Shown: positions 17,252 to 27,466, numbered from the stretch's first letter. The stretch: 42,796 nucleotides of DNA from an uncultured Bacteroidota bacterium (GCA_903836265.1 CAILQK010000068.1:1-42796), one strand, 5' to 3'. A program made the numbers and translations. Notes: a model not told the origin generated them from the sequence alone.

Positions 17252-17626
17252 ATGGAAAAATGGAACGAACTCACTCCCGAAGAGGAGTATGTTATCGCAA
17301 AAAAGGGCACCGAACGCGCTTTCACAGGCGAATACTGGAACCACAAGGGTACAGGAACATATATCTGCCGACGCTGTAACACACCGCTGTACAGGTCGTC
17401 CGACAAATTCGACAGCGGATGCGGATGGCCCTCCTTCGACGACGAAATTCCCAACGCCGTGAAACGCGAGACCGACTCTTCTTTCGGTATGAAACGCACT
17501 GAAATTCTGTGTGCCTCGTGCGGAGGTCACCTCGGCCACGTATTCGAAGGAGAACGGTTTACTGCCAAAAACACTCGCCATTGCGTGAACTCTCTTTCCA
17601 TCCTTTTTGTCCCCGAAGGGAACTGA
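17252..17626 (+). CDS. msrB: Peptide-methionine (R)-S-oxide reductase MsrB
   Basis: 124 residues, complete for a single-domain MsrB. It reduces methionine-R-sulfoxide in proteins, using thioredoxin as donor. Both zinc CxxC pairs are present (CRRC and CASC). The resolving cysteine sits in [13 protein letters not shown] and the catalytic cysteine in [10 protein letters not shown]. No signal peptide, so it is cytoplasmic. The sbcD ORF in the track overlaps its 3' end, but the preferred sbcD start lies 43 bp further on. Confidence 0.95.
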   Translation: MEKWNELTPEEEYVIAKKGTERAFTGEYWNHKGTGTYICRRCNTPLYRSSDKFDSGCGWPSFDDEIPNAVKRETDSSFGMKRTEILCASCGGHLGHVFEGERFTAKNTRHCVNSLSILFVPEGN

Positions 17627-17669
17627 ATCGCTCCCCGCCGCGTTTTTATACCGTCCTTTGCTGATTCCC

Positions 17670-18794
17670 ATGACCATCCTCCACTTCTCTGATACCCACC
17701 TCGGCTTTCAGGCCTTCGATATTGTAAACAATGAAGGCGTAAATGCCCGCGAGCAGGATGTATATGACGCGTTTGAACGGGTAACTGATGAAATTTTGTC
17801 CAGAAAACCGGATATGGTGATTCACTCCGGCGACTTTTTCCACCGGCCCAGCCCAAGCAACAGGGCACTTACCTTCGGACTGGAGCAACTCAACCGCATC
17901 AGCAAGGCAGGTATTCCGGCAGCACTGATAGCAGGTAATCACGAAACGCCCAAAACTGTCTATAACAGCCCTATTCTGCGTGCAATGCGCGCTGTAGATG
18001 GCGTTTTTCCCATTTTTCGCGATGAATGGGAGTGTTTCACTTTCGGTGAGGTGGCGGTACACGGTGTGCCGCACATCAATGATCCGGCCCGACTGAACAG
18101 CGAGCTGGCCCGCATGGAGCCGGTACCGGGAAAGTTCAATATCCTCATGCTGCACACGTCTCTGGGCCGCTCTTTCCTGATGGAGGAATACGGCGAGCAG
18201 ATTTTCCCGGAGGATTTCGAGTCAAAACTGGCCGGCTTTCAATATATCGCACTGGGCCACTGGCACGGACGTCAGAAAATAAAAATCCACCCGAACGCAT
18301 GGTACTCCGGGAGCACAGAAAGGTTCAGCGATGCCGAAATTGATACCGTCAAGGGTTACCTCTGGCTGAAGATAAATCCCGACCTGTCGTGTGACGTTGA
18401 ACTGAACGATATCCCCACGCGCCCCTGGCTTAAATGGGAACGCTCCCGCTGCCACGAGTACAGTGTGGCACAACTGGAAACAGAACTGGCCGAGTTTGCC
18501 CGGAACAATAACACCCGAGATGCTATTGTTTCCGTCAATTTTATGGATATTCTGACTGCACAATCGCTCGAACTGTCCAACCTGAAGCTGCGCGAACTGT
18601 TTCCCGAAGCCTTCCAGATTGTTCCGAAAAGAAGGAGTTTCCATAATAATGCATTCATGCAGGAAATTGACAGGGGAAGCTTCGACCGCCTCGACCAGAT
18701 TTTCAGCGATTACCTGAAAAGCAAATACCCGGACAGTCCCGAAACGGCCGACAAACTCACCAGACTGTCAAAAAAGTATTTCCCCGAAATGTAA
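17670..18794 (+). CDS. sbcD: DNA repair exonuclease subunit SbcD
   Basis: 374 residues from the ATG at 17670, which begins directly with the first metallophosphoesterase motif (MTILHFSDTHLGFQ). The others follow in order: SGDFFHRP, GNHETP, LHTSLGRS and GHWHGR, which bind the two Mn ions. With SbcC it forms the Mre11-Rad50-like nuclease that opens hairpins and cleans double-strand ends. It lies 12 bp upstream of the sbcC-like gene on the same strand, the usual operon order. Its C-terminal region (FSDYLKSKYPDSPETADKL) is the expected SbcC-contacting part. Confidence 0.93.
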   Translation: MTILHFSDTHLGFQAFDIVNNEGVNAREQDVYDAFERVTDEILSRKPDMVIHSGDFFHRPSPSNRALTFGLEQLNRISKAGIPAALIAGNHETPKTVYNSPILRAMRAVDGVFPIFRDEWECFTFGEVAVHGVPHINDPARLNSELARMEPVPGKFNILMLHTSLGRSFLMEEYGEQIFPEDFESKLAGFQYIALGHWHGRQKIKIHPNAWYSGSTERFSDAEIDTVKGYLWLKINPDLSCDVELNDIPTRPWLKWERSRCHEYSVAQLETELAEFARNNNTRDAIVSVNFMDILTAQSLELSNLKLRELFPEAFQIVPKRRSFHNNAFMQEIDRGSFDRLDQIFSDYLKSKYPDSPETADKLTRLSKKYFPEM

Positions 18795-18806
18795 TGCCCC
18801 AATACC

Positions 18807-21221
18807 ATGATTATCCGACAACTGACGCTCCGGAATTATAAACAATATACCTCGCTCGATCTCGTATTCGAAGAGGGACTGGTGGGCATCATCGGCCGGA
18901 ATGGAGCAGGCAAATCCACTATTTTTGAGGCTGTTCTGTACTGTCTGTTCGGCAAGGAAACGCAGGTGGGCGCAAAAAACTATGCCCGATCCACTTATGC
19001 TGCCGATGAAACTGCCCCGGTCGAACTGAAACTGTCATTCCTGATCGGCCAGACTGAATATGCGGTGCAGCGCTCCTTCCGCGGCAGGGCACTGACTGCC
19101 TTTGCCGACCTGCACCGAAATGATCAGCAGATAGCAACAGGTGTATCTGCGGTGAACCTGGAACTCGTCAGGATTCTCGGGCTGGACGCCGAGGCTTTCA
19201 GGCGCTCTGTTTTCAGCGGCCAGAAAGAACTGGCGGAGCTGTCAGGCACAACCGGAGAGGACCGGAAGAAACTGGTGCGCCGAATGATGGGTCTCGACAC
19301 GCTCGATACGGCCCAGCAGGTACTCCGGTCTGATGTCAATGCCCTCAAAAACCAGATTGAGGGGCAAAGCAGCACGCTGCTCACCGACGCGGAAGTGGTG
19401 CAGCTCACAGAAGAACTGTCGCAGCAAAAAGTACTCGCGGAGGCGCGACGGATTGCAGCGGAAGAAGCCACCCGGCAACTGCAGTCGCTGAAAGCCGAGG
19501 GGGATGTCATCTCCGGTGAATTTCAGCGTCAAAAAGCACTTTACGACCGGTTCAATGATCTCGAAATAAAAAAATCGGGCCACGATGCCCGCCAAAAGGA
19601 GCTGGCAATCAGTCTGGAAGCGCTGCGAAAGCACAACTCACAGCTGGAGCACCGGAAGGTCGCACTGGATCTGAAAAAACCGGAATTCGAGCACTTTCAG
19701 GCCGAAAAACAGCGGCTGGCCGTCATGGAGAAGGAATATGAACGGTTCACCAACAGCAACATGATTCTCCAGAAAATGGAGACGACCCGAAAGAATATCT
19801 CGGATACCGAAACCAGAATTGCCGAAATGAAGGAGGCCATCAGCAAGGCTGAAAGCATCAAGGCACAGCAGGCAGAGGTGGATGCACTGATTAAAGAACT
19901 TGAAACACAGCTTCGTATGTGCAGCGACAATATTATTACGCTGCAAAAAGAGGTGGCAGGTACAGAAGAACTGATCAGGGACCGAAAGGAGCGGCTGAAA
20001 TCGCTGACCGCACTGGGCGCAGGAAGCCAGTGCCCAACCTGCCTGCAGCCACTGCTCGATAATTATGCCCGGGCAGTATCCGGACTGGAACGGGAACTCG
20101 ACCAGCTTCAGGAAGGGGAACAGGTTGCCCGAAAAATCCGGATTGAAGAACTGGTTGCCGTACAGAAATCACTGAATGAAACCATCAGCGAAAAGCGAAA
20201 AAAGGATGCCGTACTGACTCAGGAGATCTCCATATTGCGGGAAACCTGGCGTCAGATGAGGCGTGAGGAAGAAAATGTAGTGCACCATTACAATGTCATG
20301 GTGGCAGATCAGGAAATTCTGTCGAAAATAGGCGAGGTGCATTACGACAGGGCTGCACACGATGCGCTGCGCACATGGGTGAGCGCGCACGAGAAAGAAA
20401 GTGTAAACTATCAGTCGGAAGAGCGATATCTGGCAAGTGAATTGCCCAAAACAGACACTCAGATCAGCCAGACAGCCGAAAATTTACATCTTGAAAAAGA
20501 ACTCATCTCCAGGCTGACGCAGGAAACCGAAGCCTTGCAGTTCAACCACGACAGATATCAGCTGGCCAGCAATGCTTTTATCGAATTCCGCAACCGGTAT
20601 TCGGTACTGTCGGAACGGGTGGCTGCACTCGGCAGAGAAGCAGTGGAAGCACAGGCTGCTGCCGACAACACGCTCGGCCGCCTGAACAGTAACGAACGAA
20701 TCCGTCTGAAAATTGCTGAACGGACGGAGGAACTCGATTTGCTCAGGAGGCTCGACAAACACCTGTCTGAGTTCAGAACCGGGATTCTCGAAAAAATAAG
20801 TCCGGCTGTCTCCCGCGTGGCAGGAGAGCTGTTCAACCGGATCACCCGGGGCAAATACGAAGGAATCGAGGTAAGCGACTCTTTCGAGTTTTCCATCTCG
20901 GACAACGGGAAGATGTACCCTGTCACCCGGTTCAGCGGCGGAGAAATTGACCTGGCCAATTTCTGCCTGCGCATAGCCATCACACGCGCCATTATCGAGC
21001 TCAGCGGTTCAGGGCACCGGCTGGAGTTTCTTGCGTTCGACGAAATTTTTGGAAGCCAGGATGAAGACCGTCGAATGGAAATCATGAACGCGCTGGTCCT
21101 GCTCAGGGAGCAGTTCCCACAGATTTACATCATCTCGCATATAGAAAGCCTCCGCGATTATTTCCCGCACCTGCTCGAAGTGCAGTCGTCGGCCACCGGC
21201 AGCACCGCCGTCTGGCGATAA
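18807..21221 (+). CDS. sbcC: SbcC/Rad50-like ATPase subunit
   Basis: 804 residues, shorter than the roughly 1050 of E. coli SbcC but with the same plan. The N-terminal lobe has Walker A (GRNGAGKSTIFEAV). Two long coiled-coil arms flank a zinc hook at GSQCPTCLQPLLDN, near the middle of the protein. The C-terminal lobe has the ABC signature FSGGEIDLANFCLRIA and Walker B LEFLAFDEIFG. It clamps DNA ends for SbcD. The gene ends 8 bp before the stop of a convergent hydrolase gene, with no clear terminator between them. Confidence 0.93.
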   Translation: MIIRQLTLRNYKQYTSLDLVFEEGLVGIIGRNGAGKSTIFEAVLYCLFGKETQVGAKNYARSTYAADETAPVELKLSFLIGQTEYAVQRSFRGRALTAFADLHRNDQQIATGVSAVNLELVRILGLDAEAFRRSVFSGQKELAELSGTTGEDRKKLVRRMMGLDTLDTAQQVLRSDVNALKNQIEGQSSTLLTDAEVVQLTEELSQQKVLAEARRIAAEEATRQLQSLKAEGDVISGEFQRQKALYDRFNDLEIKKSGHDARQKELAISLEALRKHNSQLEHRKVALDLKKPEFEHFQAEKQRLAVMEKEYERFTNSNMILQKMETTRKNISDTETRIAEMKEAISKAESIKAQQAEVDALIKELETQLRMCSDNIITLQKEVAGTEELIRDRKERLKSLTALGAGSQCPTCLQPLLDNYARAVSGLERELDQLQEGEQVARKIRIEELVAVQKSLNETISEKRKKDAVLTQEISILRETWRQMRREEENVVHHYNVMVADQEILSKIGEVHYDRAAHDALRTWVSAHEKESVNYQSEERYLASELPKTDTQISQTAENLHLEKELISRLTQETEALQFNHDRYQLASNAFIEFRNRYSVLSERVAALGREAVEAQAAADNTLGRLNSNERIRLKIAERTEELDLLRRLDKHLSEFRTGILEKISPAVSRVAGELFNRITRGKYEGIEVSDSFEFSISDNGKMYPVTRFSGGEIDLANFCLRIAITRAIIELSGSGHRLEFLAFDEIFGSQDEDRRMEIMNALVLLREQFPQIYIISHIESLRDYFPHLLEVQSSATGSTAVWR

Positions 21222-21229
21222 CAGCCTGT

Positions 21230-22051
21230 TTACAGGTATCGCTGCATCCACTCGAGTGTGTATTGAAACAGTTGCTCCTTTTGCGGCTCGTTGTGCATTT
21301 CATGCCAGAGGCCGTCCCACTCCCTCCAGGTAACATCGCCCTTCGCACGGGCGCAGAACTCGGCGGAGGCAGCAGCCGAAGTGATCCGGTCGTCTCCTCC
21401 GTGCATAATGAGTACCGGAATCCCGAACTCCGGATCACACTTGTCGAGCCGGTCGCTCATTTCAAGCAGTGACAGTCCGCCGGAGGCACTCACCTTGCCG
21501 TGTACCAGTGCATCGTGCTGATAAGCGCTCACCACCGCCGTATCGTGGGAGATGAAATGTGCCGCCAGCCCCGTCGGCAGCGTCAGGGTGGGCATAAACT
21601 TTCTCATGATTTTACCTGCCAGTACCTTTAGTGCCGGCGTCACGAAAGCAAGGCGAATCAGCGGACTGGTAGCGATGAGCCCGGTGAGCGCAGGCTTTCG
21701 CTCGAGACAAAACGTGAGCACCTCTGCTCCTCCCATCGAATGGCCGTACAGAAATACCGGCACACCCGGGTATTTCTGCACAGTTTTCTGCAGGAATTGT
21801 TCGATATCGTCCATCCAGGAGGCAATCCCGCGCGCGTGCCCGCGTGGCCCCCCGCTGCGACCATAGCCCTGCTGATCGAAGCCGGTAACGGCTATTCCGT
21901 GGCGGTTGTACCATTCGGCCACGTGGGTGTAGCGGCCGATGTGCTCGCCCTGTCCGTGTACCAGCGCCACCACGGCCCGCGGACTGTTGTGATGCCAGGC
22001 AATGCCGTGCATACTGATGTTTTCATTGTTTGTCCAGCTGAAAATTTGCAT
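21230..22051 (-). CDS. Alpha/beta-hydrolase, monoacylglycerol lipase/lysophospholipase type
   Basis: 273 residues of the serine aminopeptidase S33/hydrolase_4 family. Features are ALVHGQGEHIGRY (oxyanion region), the nucleophile elbow GHSMGG, an acidic motif in VLIMHGGDDRITS, and the terminal catalytic His in LWHEMHNEPQK. There is no signal peptide, so it is cytoplasmic. It probably hydrolyses monoacylglycerol or lysophospholipid-type esters. It starts 2 bp after the stop of an OmpA-like gene and is likely cotranscribed with it. Confidence 0.9.
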   Translation of the reverse strand: MQIFSWTNNENISMHGIAWHHNSPRAVVALVHGQGEHIGRYTHVAEWYNRHGIAVTGFDQQGYGRSGGPRGHARGIASWMDDIEQFLQKTVQKYPGVPVFLYGHSMGGAEVLTFCLERKPALTGLIATSPLIRLAFVTPALKVLAGKIMRKFMPTLTLPTGLAAHFISHDTAVVSAYQHDALVHGKVSASGGLSLLEMSDRLDKCDPEFGIPVLIMHGGDDRITSAAASAEFCARAKGDVTWREWDGLWHEMHNEPQKEQLFQYTLEWMQRYL

Positions 22052-22053
22052 GA

Positions 22054-23190
22054 TTACTCGATTTTGGATGATTTGGCAGGGCGTTTCATCGGGCGACCGA
22101 AGACCACTTTTTCACGCTCCTCAATATTTATGGACTGATCAAGACTGTTCAGGAACCGTGCGTTGCTGAAACTGATCAGCCTTATTTCAATTCGGTTGTT
22201 TTCGGCATGCTCGGCATCGGTACATTTGACGCCCGGCGCACATTTGTTGAGCGGGGAAATGTGGCCATACACTTTCGCCTGGCACCTGAAAGGCTCCATA
22301 TTTCTGGAAAGGAGAAAGGCCGTCAGCGAGTCTGTGCGTTCGGAGGCAATGGCAATGGCAGCCTCTTCTTCCAGCCTGCTGTCGGTATGAGCACCCATTT
22401 CGGTAACGAGTCCCGGATTATCCTTCAGCAGCGTGACGTACAAGTCAATCTGATCCTGAACGGGGGGCTCCCTGAACCACTCGGGCGAGGAAAAGGAGGA
22501 AGTGATGGTCTGCAGCAGCACTCCCTTTTGCGCGCGCACGGGAAAGAGGCTGGCATACAGGGTATCCGGCGCTGTAGCGGGATTCGATGATCTGCTCAGG
22601 CGGGAAGTGCCCTCTCCAAGACCTTCCACGCACAACTCACAGCCCATGATACCCGCATACACCTCCATACGCTGAGTCAGGAATCCGGGTGTCTTTACCC
22701 TTATTGTATAGTGGTATCCCCTTTCCATAGGGTAACGAAACTGTTCTTCGGGGAAGTCGGGGAGCGTAAGCACCAGCGACTTGAGCGTCCTGTTGTAAAT
22801 TTCAATGGTAGCCCCCCGGAGCGCAGGCTGCCCCTTTTCAAGCAGTCGCGCCTCGAGCATCACTCCGGGTTTCCGCTTCATAATCATTTTGAGAAATTTC
22901 TTCTCTTCACCGGCTTTGAGAATGACCGTTTCCGACAAGTCGGAAAAAAGTTCGCGGGTGGCTGTAATACGGTACTTGCCGGGTGCGAGATCAACGGCGA
23001 AATGACCATATATATCGGTAACAAGGATATCTGCCGGACTTTCAGACTGCTCTCTGTACACCGTCACATTGACCTGATTGAGAAATCCCCGGTTATTCTC
23101 CTCATAGACATAGCCTTCCAGGCGGGTCTGCGCTGTCATATCAGCGAAAAGAAAAAGAGCCGATACAACGGCTGCAACAAATTTGTTCAT
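22054..23190 (-). CDS. Secreted CarboxypepD/PEGA-like and OmpA-like protein
   Basis: The ORF starts at 23307, but the ATG at 23190 gives a signal peptide (MNKFVAAVVSALFLFADMTA) and follows a good promoter, giving 378 residues. Two carboxypeptidase-regulatory-like beta domains come first (RLEGYVYEENNRGFLNQVNV; GHFAVDLAPGKYRITATREL). The C-terminal part resembles an OmpA peptidoglycan-binding domain (LVTEMGAHTDSRLEEEAA, ERTDSLTAFLLSRNM, then AENNRIEIRL). It probably anchors to peptidoglycan in the periplasm or outer membrane. It leads a two-gene unit with the hydrolase. Confidence 0.8.
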   Translation of the reverse strand: MNKFVAAVVSALFLFADMTAQTRLEGYVYEENNRGFLNQVNVTVYREQSESPADILVTDIYGHFAVDLAPGKYRITATRELFSDLSETVILKAGEEKKFLKMIMKRKPGVMLEARLLEKGQPALRGATIEIYNRTLKSLVLTLPDFPEEQFRYPMERGYHYTIRVKTPGFLTQRMEVYAGIMGCELCVEGLGEGTSRLSRSSNPATAPDTLYASLFPVRAQKGVLLQTITSSFSSPEWFREPPVQDQIDLYVTLLKDNPGLVTEMGAHTDSRLEEEAAIAIASERTDSLTAFLLSRNMEPFRCQAKVYGHISPLNKCAPGVKCTDAEHAENNRIEIRLISFSNARFLNSLDQSINIEEREKVVFGRPMKRPAKSSKIE

Positions 23191-23212
23191 GTTGATCTTA
23201 TTAAAGAAACAG

Positions 23213-23246
23213 CAAATGTAAGAGGTTGTATTTGATGCGAAGCAAA
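23213..23246 (-). promoter_or_regulatory. Promoter of the OmpA-like gene
   Basis: On the minus strand TTTG (23243-23246), a 22-bp spacer and TACATTTG (23213-23220) match the Bacteroidota -33/-7 consensus. The box lies 22 bp upstream of the ATG at 23190. The -33 element falls in the U-run of the preceding terminator. Confidence 0.65.
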
Positions 23247-23277
23247 AAAGCCGTCCTGTCTTTCCGACAGGACGGCT
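23243..23277 (-). terminator. Intrinsic terminator after the CARDB/T9SS gene
   Basis: A perfect 12-bp stem, AGCCGTCCTGTC with GACAGGACGGCT around a 5-base loop, is followed on the minus strand by TTTTTT. It lies about 130 bp past the stop codon at 23408; nothing else is seen in that gap. Confidence 0.85.
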
Positions 23278-23407
23278 TGTAACATAACCATGAAAACAAT
23301 TAACCAATCAATTTTTTACCCTTTCAGGTCAACAGTATTCGAAAAACCGTGCCAAACTCTTTTCAAATAAAAAATTTTGTCAATTTTTTTGGCAGGCCGG
23401 GCTATGT

Positions 23408-26400
23408 CTATCCGTTTTTCACCACACGACCGATATAAAGGCGTTTCATACCCGATACCCGCACCTGATAAATACCTGCGGGGAAGTTGTCGAGCGCAAT
23501 ATTTCCGTGCCATTCATTGCTCCACTTCGACATGCGGCCCGTTTGTATCATTTTGCCGAACTGGTCAAAAATCTCAAACCTCACCGATGCTGCATTTTCG
23601 GAACTGTTGACCTGAATGTGCGCAATTCCGGTGGTCGGATTGGGAGAAACCGTCATTCCGGACGCAGACACAGGATCTGTTGAACTGCTTGTCTGCAGAA
23701 AAACATCTGACTGAACCAGACAGCTGTCGGAATCAATACAGGTGACTGTGTAAAATCCGGGAAGCAGGTTTTCAAACCGTGCCGAATCCTGGAAGATGAT
23801 GTTGTTCAGCGAGAACAGGTAAGGCGGCGTACCTCCCGTCGCACTGGCAACAATCACGCCGTCGTTGCCTCCGGCGGCCGTCGGTGAATAAACCGACAGG
23901 CTGATCTGGAGACTGGAGCAGGCATTCTCGGCACAGAACGGGAACGAGATCTCGGAGCCGAAATTTTCGCCGAAATACTCTACCAGGCTGGAGCCCTGAA
24001 AGGTTACATAAACGATTCCGCCCGGCATGCCATCGCCTCCACTGTCGCGAAGCCTGAACACATAGCAACTGTCGCGCCTGAGGCAGGAATTGACGATATA
24101 ATAGCCGAACGGCTGGTCATAGGGGCCTCCGCTTGCCAGTACGACACCCTGTGCGCTCAGAATTTCCCAGGTTGTTTCACCCGGTTTGTCGTCGGGAGTG
24201 ATGGTTACATTGATGGCGGCGTTACCGGGATCTATGGCAAAGTTGAGTACCTGCTGATTATTGAAGGGAGCTTCATCAACTCCAAGACCATCCACATCAC
24301 TGATATATACTTCCAGATTGTTCTGTCCGGCGAGCAGCCCCTCCACGGTCAGACTTATTTCGCCCGTGGTGCCCGGCGCTGCAACAAGCGTGATGCCACT
24401 CTGCAGTGGCTGCAGATTTCCGTTCAGGTTGACCTGCAATGTCAGTTCATGTTCATTGCCAACGCCGTTATTCTTTATTTTGACGATGAAATCGGCATAA
24501 TTTGTGTCACTGCACGCATAAAACGGTATGACTTCTGTTATTTCCAGATCGCGACCGTACAGGTGTCTGACAAGGGCAGACGTGGTATCATTGGACGTAT
24601 TTTCATCGTTGCCCACCGTAGCCTTCAGTTCAAAGGGATAAACAGCGCCCACACTGCCCAGATCTGCTCCTGCGGCGAAGGTGTGAATGGCCGTTTCGCC
24701 GGGAGCGAACGGACCTGTTACTGTTTCGGATACCCAGTTACCACCTCCAGTCCGGTAAGAGACCGTTGCACTATTCTGCTGGTTGAGACCGAAATTTCTG
24801 AAGCGGACACTCACGGGCTCATTGTCAGTCAGACCGGCGCCGGAAACCGGACCGACCAGTCCCAGTGCGCCCACATCGGAATTCTTTCTGACAGGCGAAC
24901 AGATCGTGAAAATCTGATCCTGTCCGGTGGCTTCAGTGATTTCCACCATGACTTCATCATAAATATCACGCAGTACGAAATGGCCTTTCCAATTGAAGTT
25001 TACGGCCCTGAGCAGCAGTTTGTAGCACTGATTGTCGTCGGCGCAGATGCGGGCAACGGGTTGCTGGGCACTCACATCGCCCATGCTGAGCAGCTGATTG
25101 GTGAGCGATCTGAGTTCCCAGTGCAGTACACCCACATCGGTTTGAGATTCGGCACTCAGATAGGTTCCGTCCGAATTTCCGAAGAACTTGACGAAAAGCG
25201 TATCGTTGTTGATCCGTTCGTCCTGAACACCGTTTGGCAGCGTGGTGTAAGCGCGCAGACCGTTCAGGCCGTTCAGTATCCCGGTGGCATACAGTTCAAT
25301 GGTATCCCGCTCACCGGGGCCCAGATTGCCCGTCCAGTCGTACACCTTCCATGCCTGTGAGTTGATTCTCCAGTTAATCCTGGCACTGTTCATTTCGGCT
25401 CCGGAGGCATTTTTCAGGATAATGGCGAAATCGGTTTCTGTTCCGCAGACGAGTCCGGGAAGGTTGTATTTGCCCGGAAGTGCAGCATCGTTTCCGGTGA
25501 GTTTCTGGACAGCAGCCACCAGGGTATCATTTCTGACAAACTGGTCGGGTGCCCAGTGGGTTATAATTTTGAAGTTGTAACTTTTGCCCGGAATGGTCAT
25601 CGCGACCGTGGGTGTGAAGGTATGCGTAACAAATCCACCGGCATCAAGCGTACCGTTAACCGTTTCAGTGGCCACGAAAGCGCCCTCGAAGTAGAGCGAC
25701 ACATCAAACTGGGTGGCCGGAAGCAGTCCGTTATTGGATATCTTGACCGTTACCTGTTCGCTGTTGCCGAGGAACGCAGAGGGTACGGGCGCAGTAATCA
25801 GCTCGGGCTTGATGTCGAAAGTATCCCGCTGGACTTTGAAAGATGCTATACGGGTGCCCCAGGTAGCCTGATTGTCGGGTTGATATTCACCTGTAAACCA
25901 GAAGGTGCGTCCGTCGTAAGGGTCAACAGCCATGTTGCTGTAGTCGCCCCAGCGGAACGACTGGTGACTGGCGCCGCCGGGTGCCATTTCAAACTCTTCT
26001 ATGGTCATCTGGCCTGCGGGGTCGCCGTTTCGGTGTCCGGTAAGATACAGTCCGGGATATACGGTTTCGCTCATGCCGGTATATCCAAGTCCGATATTTC
26101 CTGCCTCATCCATACATATAGTACCGGTGATACGGTTCATCTCCTGCGTGGGCGCGTGCGTACCCTGCTGGTGAATCTGCCAGTCGCCACTGCCCGATTT
26201 CCGCAGTTCGTACCAGCGCACCTGTGCATCACCACCATCGCCGGTTTGTCCTGACACATCCGTTACATGATTCATCACCACCGCCTCGTGTGTTCCGAAA
26301 TTCTGATAGGGCGCCCTGTACATGAAATTGTTTTCGAAGGCCGTCACGCGGGGTGCGTTGTCGGGCTGTTCGATACAGTCGAACAGCGAAGAGCCATAAC

Positions 26401-27466
26401 ATACCCGGGTTTCAAACGGAGCAGGATACAGTTTGACGGGACCGTCAATATGACTGTTTGCGCTGTTGGCCCAGTCGAGGAAAACCTCCCAGTACTGAAT
26501 CTGATCAACACCGCCTTCCCAGGCGTCATCGTACACCCTGAACATGTAGCCCGGACTGCCTGCCGGAGGCGCAGGACCCGAGTCCCAGTCGGCGCCGGTA
26601 GCAGGCTGGAAGTTGATGGACTGATAGTTGGGCATTTCGAAGCGATAGATGCCGAAAGCAGGCTCACTGTTCAGTATAGCCGTGCGGTCAATAGCATAAC
26701 CGGCACATACATTGCTGTTCACGATTTCGTTAACCGGGATGAAATAGGCATTCTTCCAGATATAAAACTTGGGATAATCCGGGAAACCGAGCGTCTGGAG
26801 CAGGTAAACCTTCCAGCCACCGGTGGGGTCGCTTGTTTCTGAAACCCCCAGAAAAAGCTGCTTGTCGGCAAATGGATTGTTCCCGTTTGCCTGAATTTCC
26901 ATCATGATCCAGCGCTCGGCGGCGTGATCGTAGGAAATAATCGGATCGCCGAGCGTGGGCAGACCGAAAGAACCCCAGATGGTGGCGGTAAGTGCCGGAC
27001 CATACACCGGCTCACCCGTTATTTTGTCCCACACCTGAAACCATGCACCTCCGCCGGAGTTCACCATTTGAACATAGTGATCCTTGCCGATATCGCCGGT
27101 CGGGTCGGGTGGATACACCCCGAAAGGGTCGCGCAAACCCTCGATATTGAGTCCCTGGATAATCTCGGGGCCTCCCCCATCGGATGCGGGCAACTGTTTG
27201 GCTGCCAGCGGATCGCCTCCCTGCGCAGGCTCTGCTGCCGGGTTGTGCTGCGGATTGCGCCTGAAATAATTCTTTTTTTCGTAAAGACCAGCAGGCGCCT
27301 GACCGTTGAAGGCAGTCACCGGCTGCAGATCCCTGAGCGCCGGCACTTCACCGAGGAGTTGCCCCTGGGAAACTTTTGGGGGATAGGATTGTACCTCGCT
27401 GCGATCGGCCTGTGCCGAAACTGCCGTGCAGATGCACACGAGAAATAAGGAAAGTAGCTGTTTCAT
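23408..27466 (-). CDS. Large secreted CARDB-repeat protein with type A T9SS sorting domain
   Basis: 1352 residues with a clear signal peptide (MKQLLSLFLVCICTAVSAQA). Residues about 105-560 form a module with PDPTGDIGKDHYVQMVNSGG and RWIMMEIQANG, perhaps a propeller. Four CARDB-like beta domains follow (for example PELITAPVPSAFLGNSEQVT and DLEITEVIPFYACSDTNYAD). A Bacteroidota surface domain contains DKPGETTWEILS and SGGDGMPGG. A SprB-like repeat (VASATGGTPPYLFSL) leads to a type A T9SS sorting domain (MTVSPNPTTGIAHIQVNSSE, ending YIGRVVKNG). It should be exported by Sec and then T9SS to the cell surface. No catalytic motif was recognised. It is the third gene after the small secreted protein and TIR-TM genes, 38 bp downstream of the latter. 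Confidence 0.88.
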   Translation of the reverse strand: MKQLLSLFLVCICTAVSAQADRSEVQSYPPKVSQGQLLGEVPALRDLQPVTAFNGQAPAGLYEKKNYFRRNPQHNPAAEPAQGGDPLAAKQLPASDGGGPEIIQGLNIEGLRDPFGVYPPDPTGDIGKDHYVQMVNSGGGAWFQVWDKITGEPVYGPALTATIWGSFGLPTLGDPIISYDHAAERWIMMEIQANGNNPFADKQLFLGVSETSDPTGGWKVYLLQTLGFPDYPKFYIWKNAYFIPVNEIVNSNVCAGYAIDRTAILNSEPAFGIYRFEMPNYQSINFQPATGADWDSGPAPPAGSPGYMFRVYDDAWEGGVDQIQYWEVFLDWANSANSHIDGPVKLYPAPFETRVCYGSSLFDCIEQPDNAPRVTAFENNFMYRAPYQNFGTHEAVVMNHVTDVSGQTGDGGDAQVRWYELRKSGSGDWQIHQQGTHAPTQEMNRITGTICMDEAGNIGLGYTGMSETVYPGLYLTGHRNGDPAGQMTIEEFEMAPGGASHQSFRWGDYSNMAVDPYDGRTFWFTGEYQPDNQATWGTRIASFKVQRDTFDIKPELITAPVPSAFLGNSEQVTVKISNNGLLPATQFDVSLYFEGAFVATETVNGTLDAGGFVTHTFTPTVAMTIPGKSYNFKIITHWAPDQFVRNDTLVAAVQKLTGNDAALPGKYNLPGLVCGTETDFAIILKNASGAEMNSARINWRINSQAWKVYDWTGNLGPGERDTIELYATGILNGLNGLRAYTTLPNGVQDERINNDTLFVKFFGNSDGTYLSAESQTDVGVLHWELRSLTNQLLSMGDVSAQQPVARICADDNQCYKLLLRAVNFNWKGHFVLRDIYDEVMVEITEATGQDQIFTICSPVRKNSDVGALGLVGPVSGAGLTDNEPVSVRFRNFGLNQQNSATVSYRTGGGNWVSETVTGPFAPGETAIHTFAAGADLGSVGAVYPFELKATVGNDENTSNDTTSALVRHLYGRDLEITEVIPFYACSDTNYADFIVKIKNNGVGNEHELTLQVNLNGNLQPLQSGITLVAAPGTTGEISLTVEGLLAGQNNLEVYISDVDGLGVDEAPFNNQQVLNFAIDPGNAAINVTITPDDKPGETTWEILSAQGVVLASGGPYDQPFGYYIVNSCLRRDSCYVFRLRDSGGDGMPGGIVYVTFQGSSLVEYFGENFGSEISFPFCAENACSSLQISLSVYSPTAAGGNDGVIVASATGGTPPYLFSLNNIIFQDSARFENLLPGFYTVTCIDSDSCLVQSDVFLQTSSSTDPVSASGMTVSPNPTTGIAHIQVNSSENAASVRFEIFDQFGKMIQTGRMSKWSNEWHGNIALDNFPAGIYQVRVSGMKRLYIGRVVKNG

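Noticed and set aside
24449-26842. Three plus-strand ORFs of 191-303 residues inside the CARDB/T9SS gene
   Set aside because: They are antisense to a well-supported 1352-residue secreted protein and look like shadow translations of its repeats.
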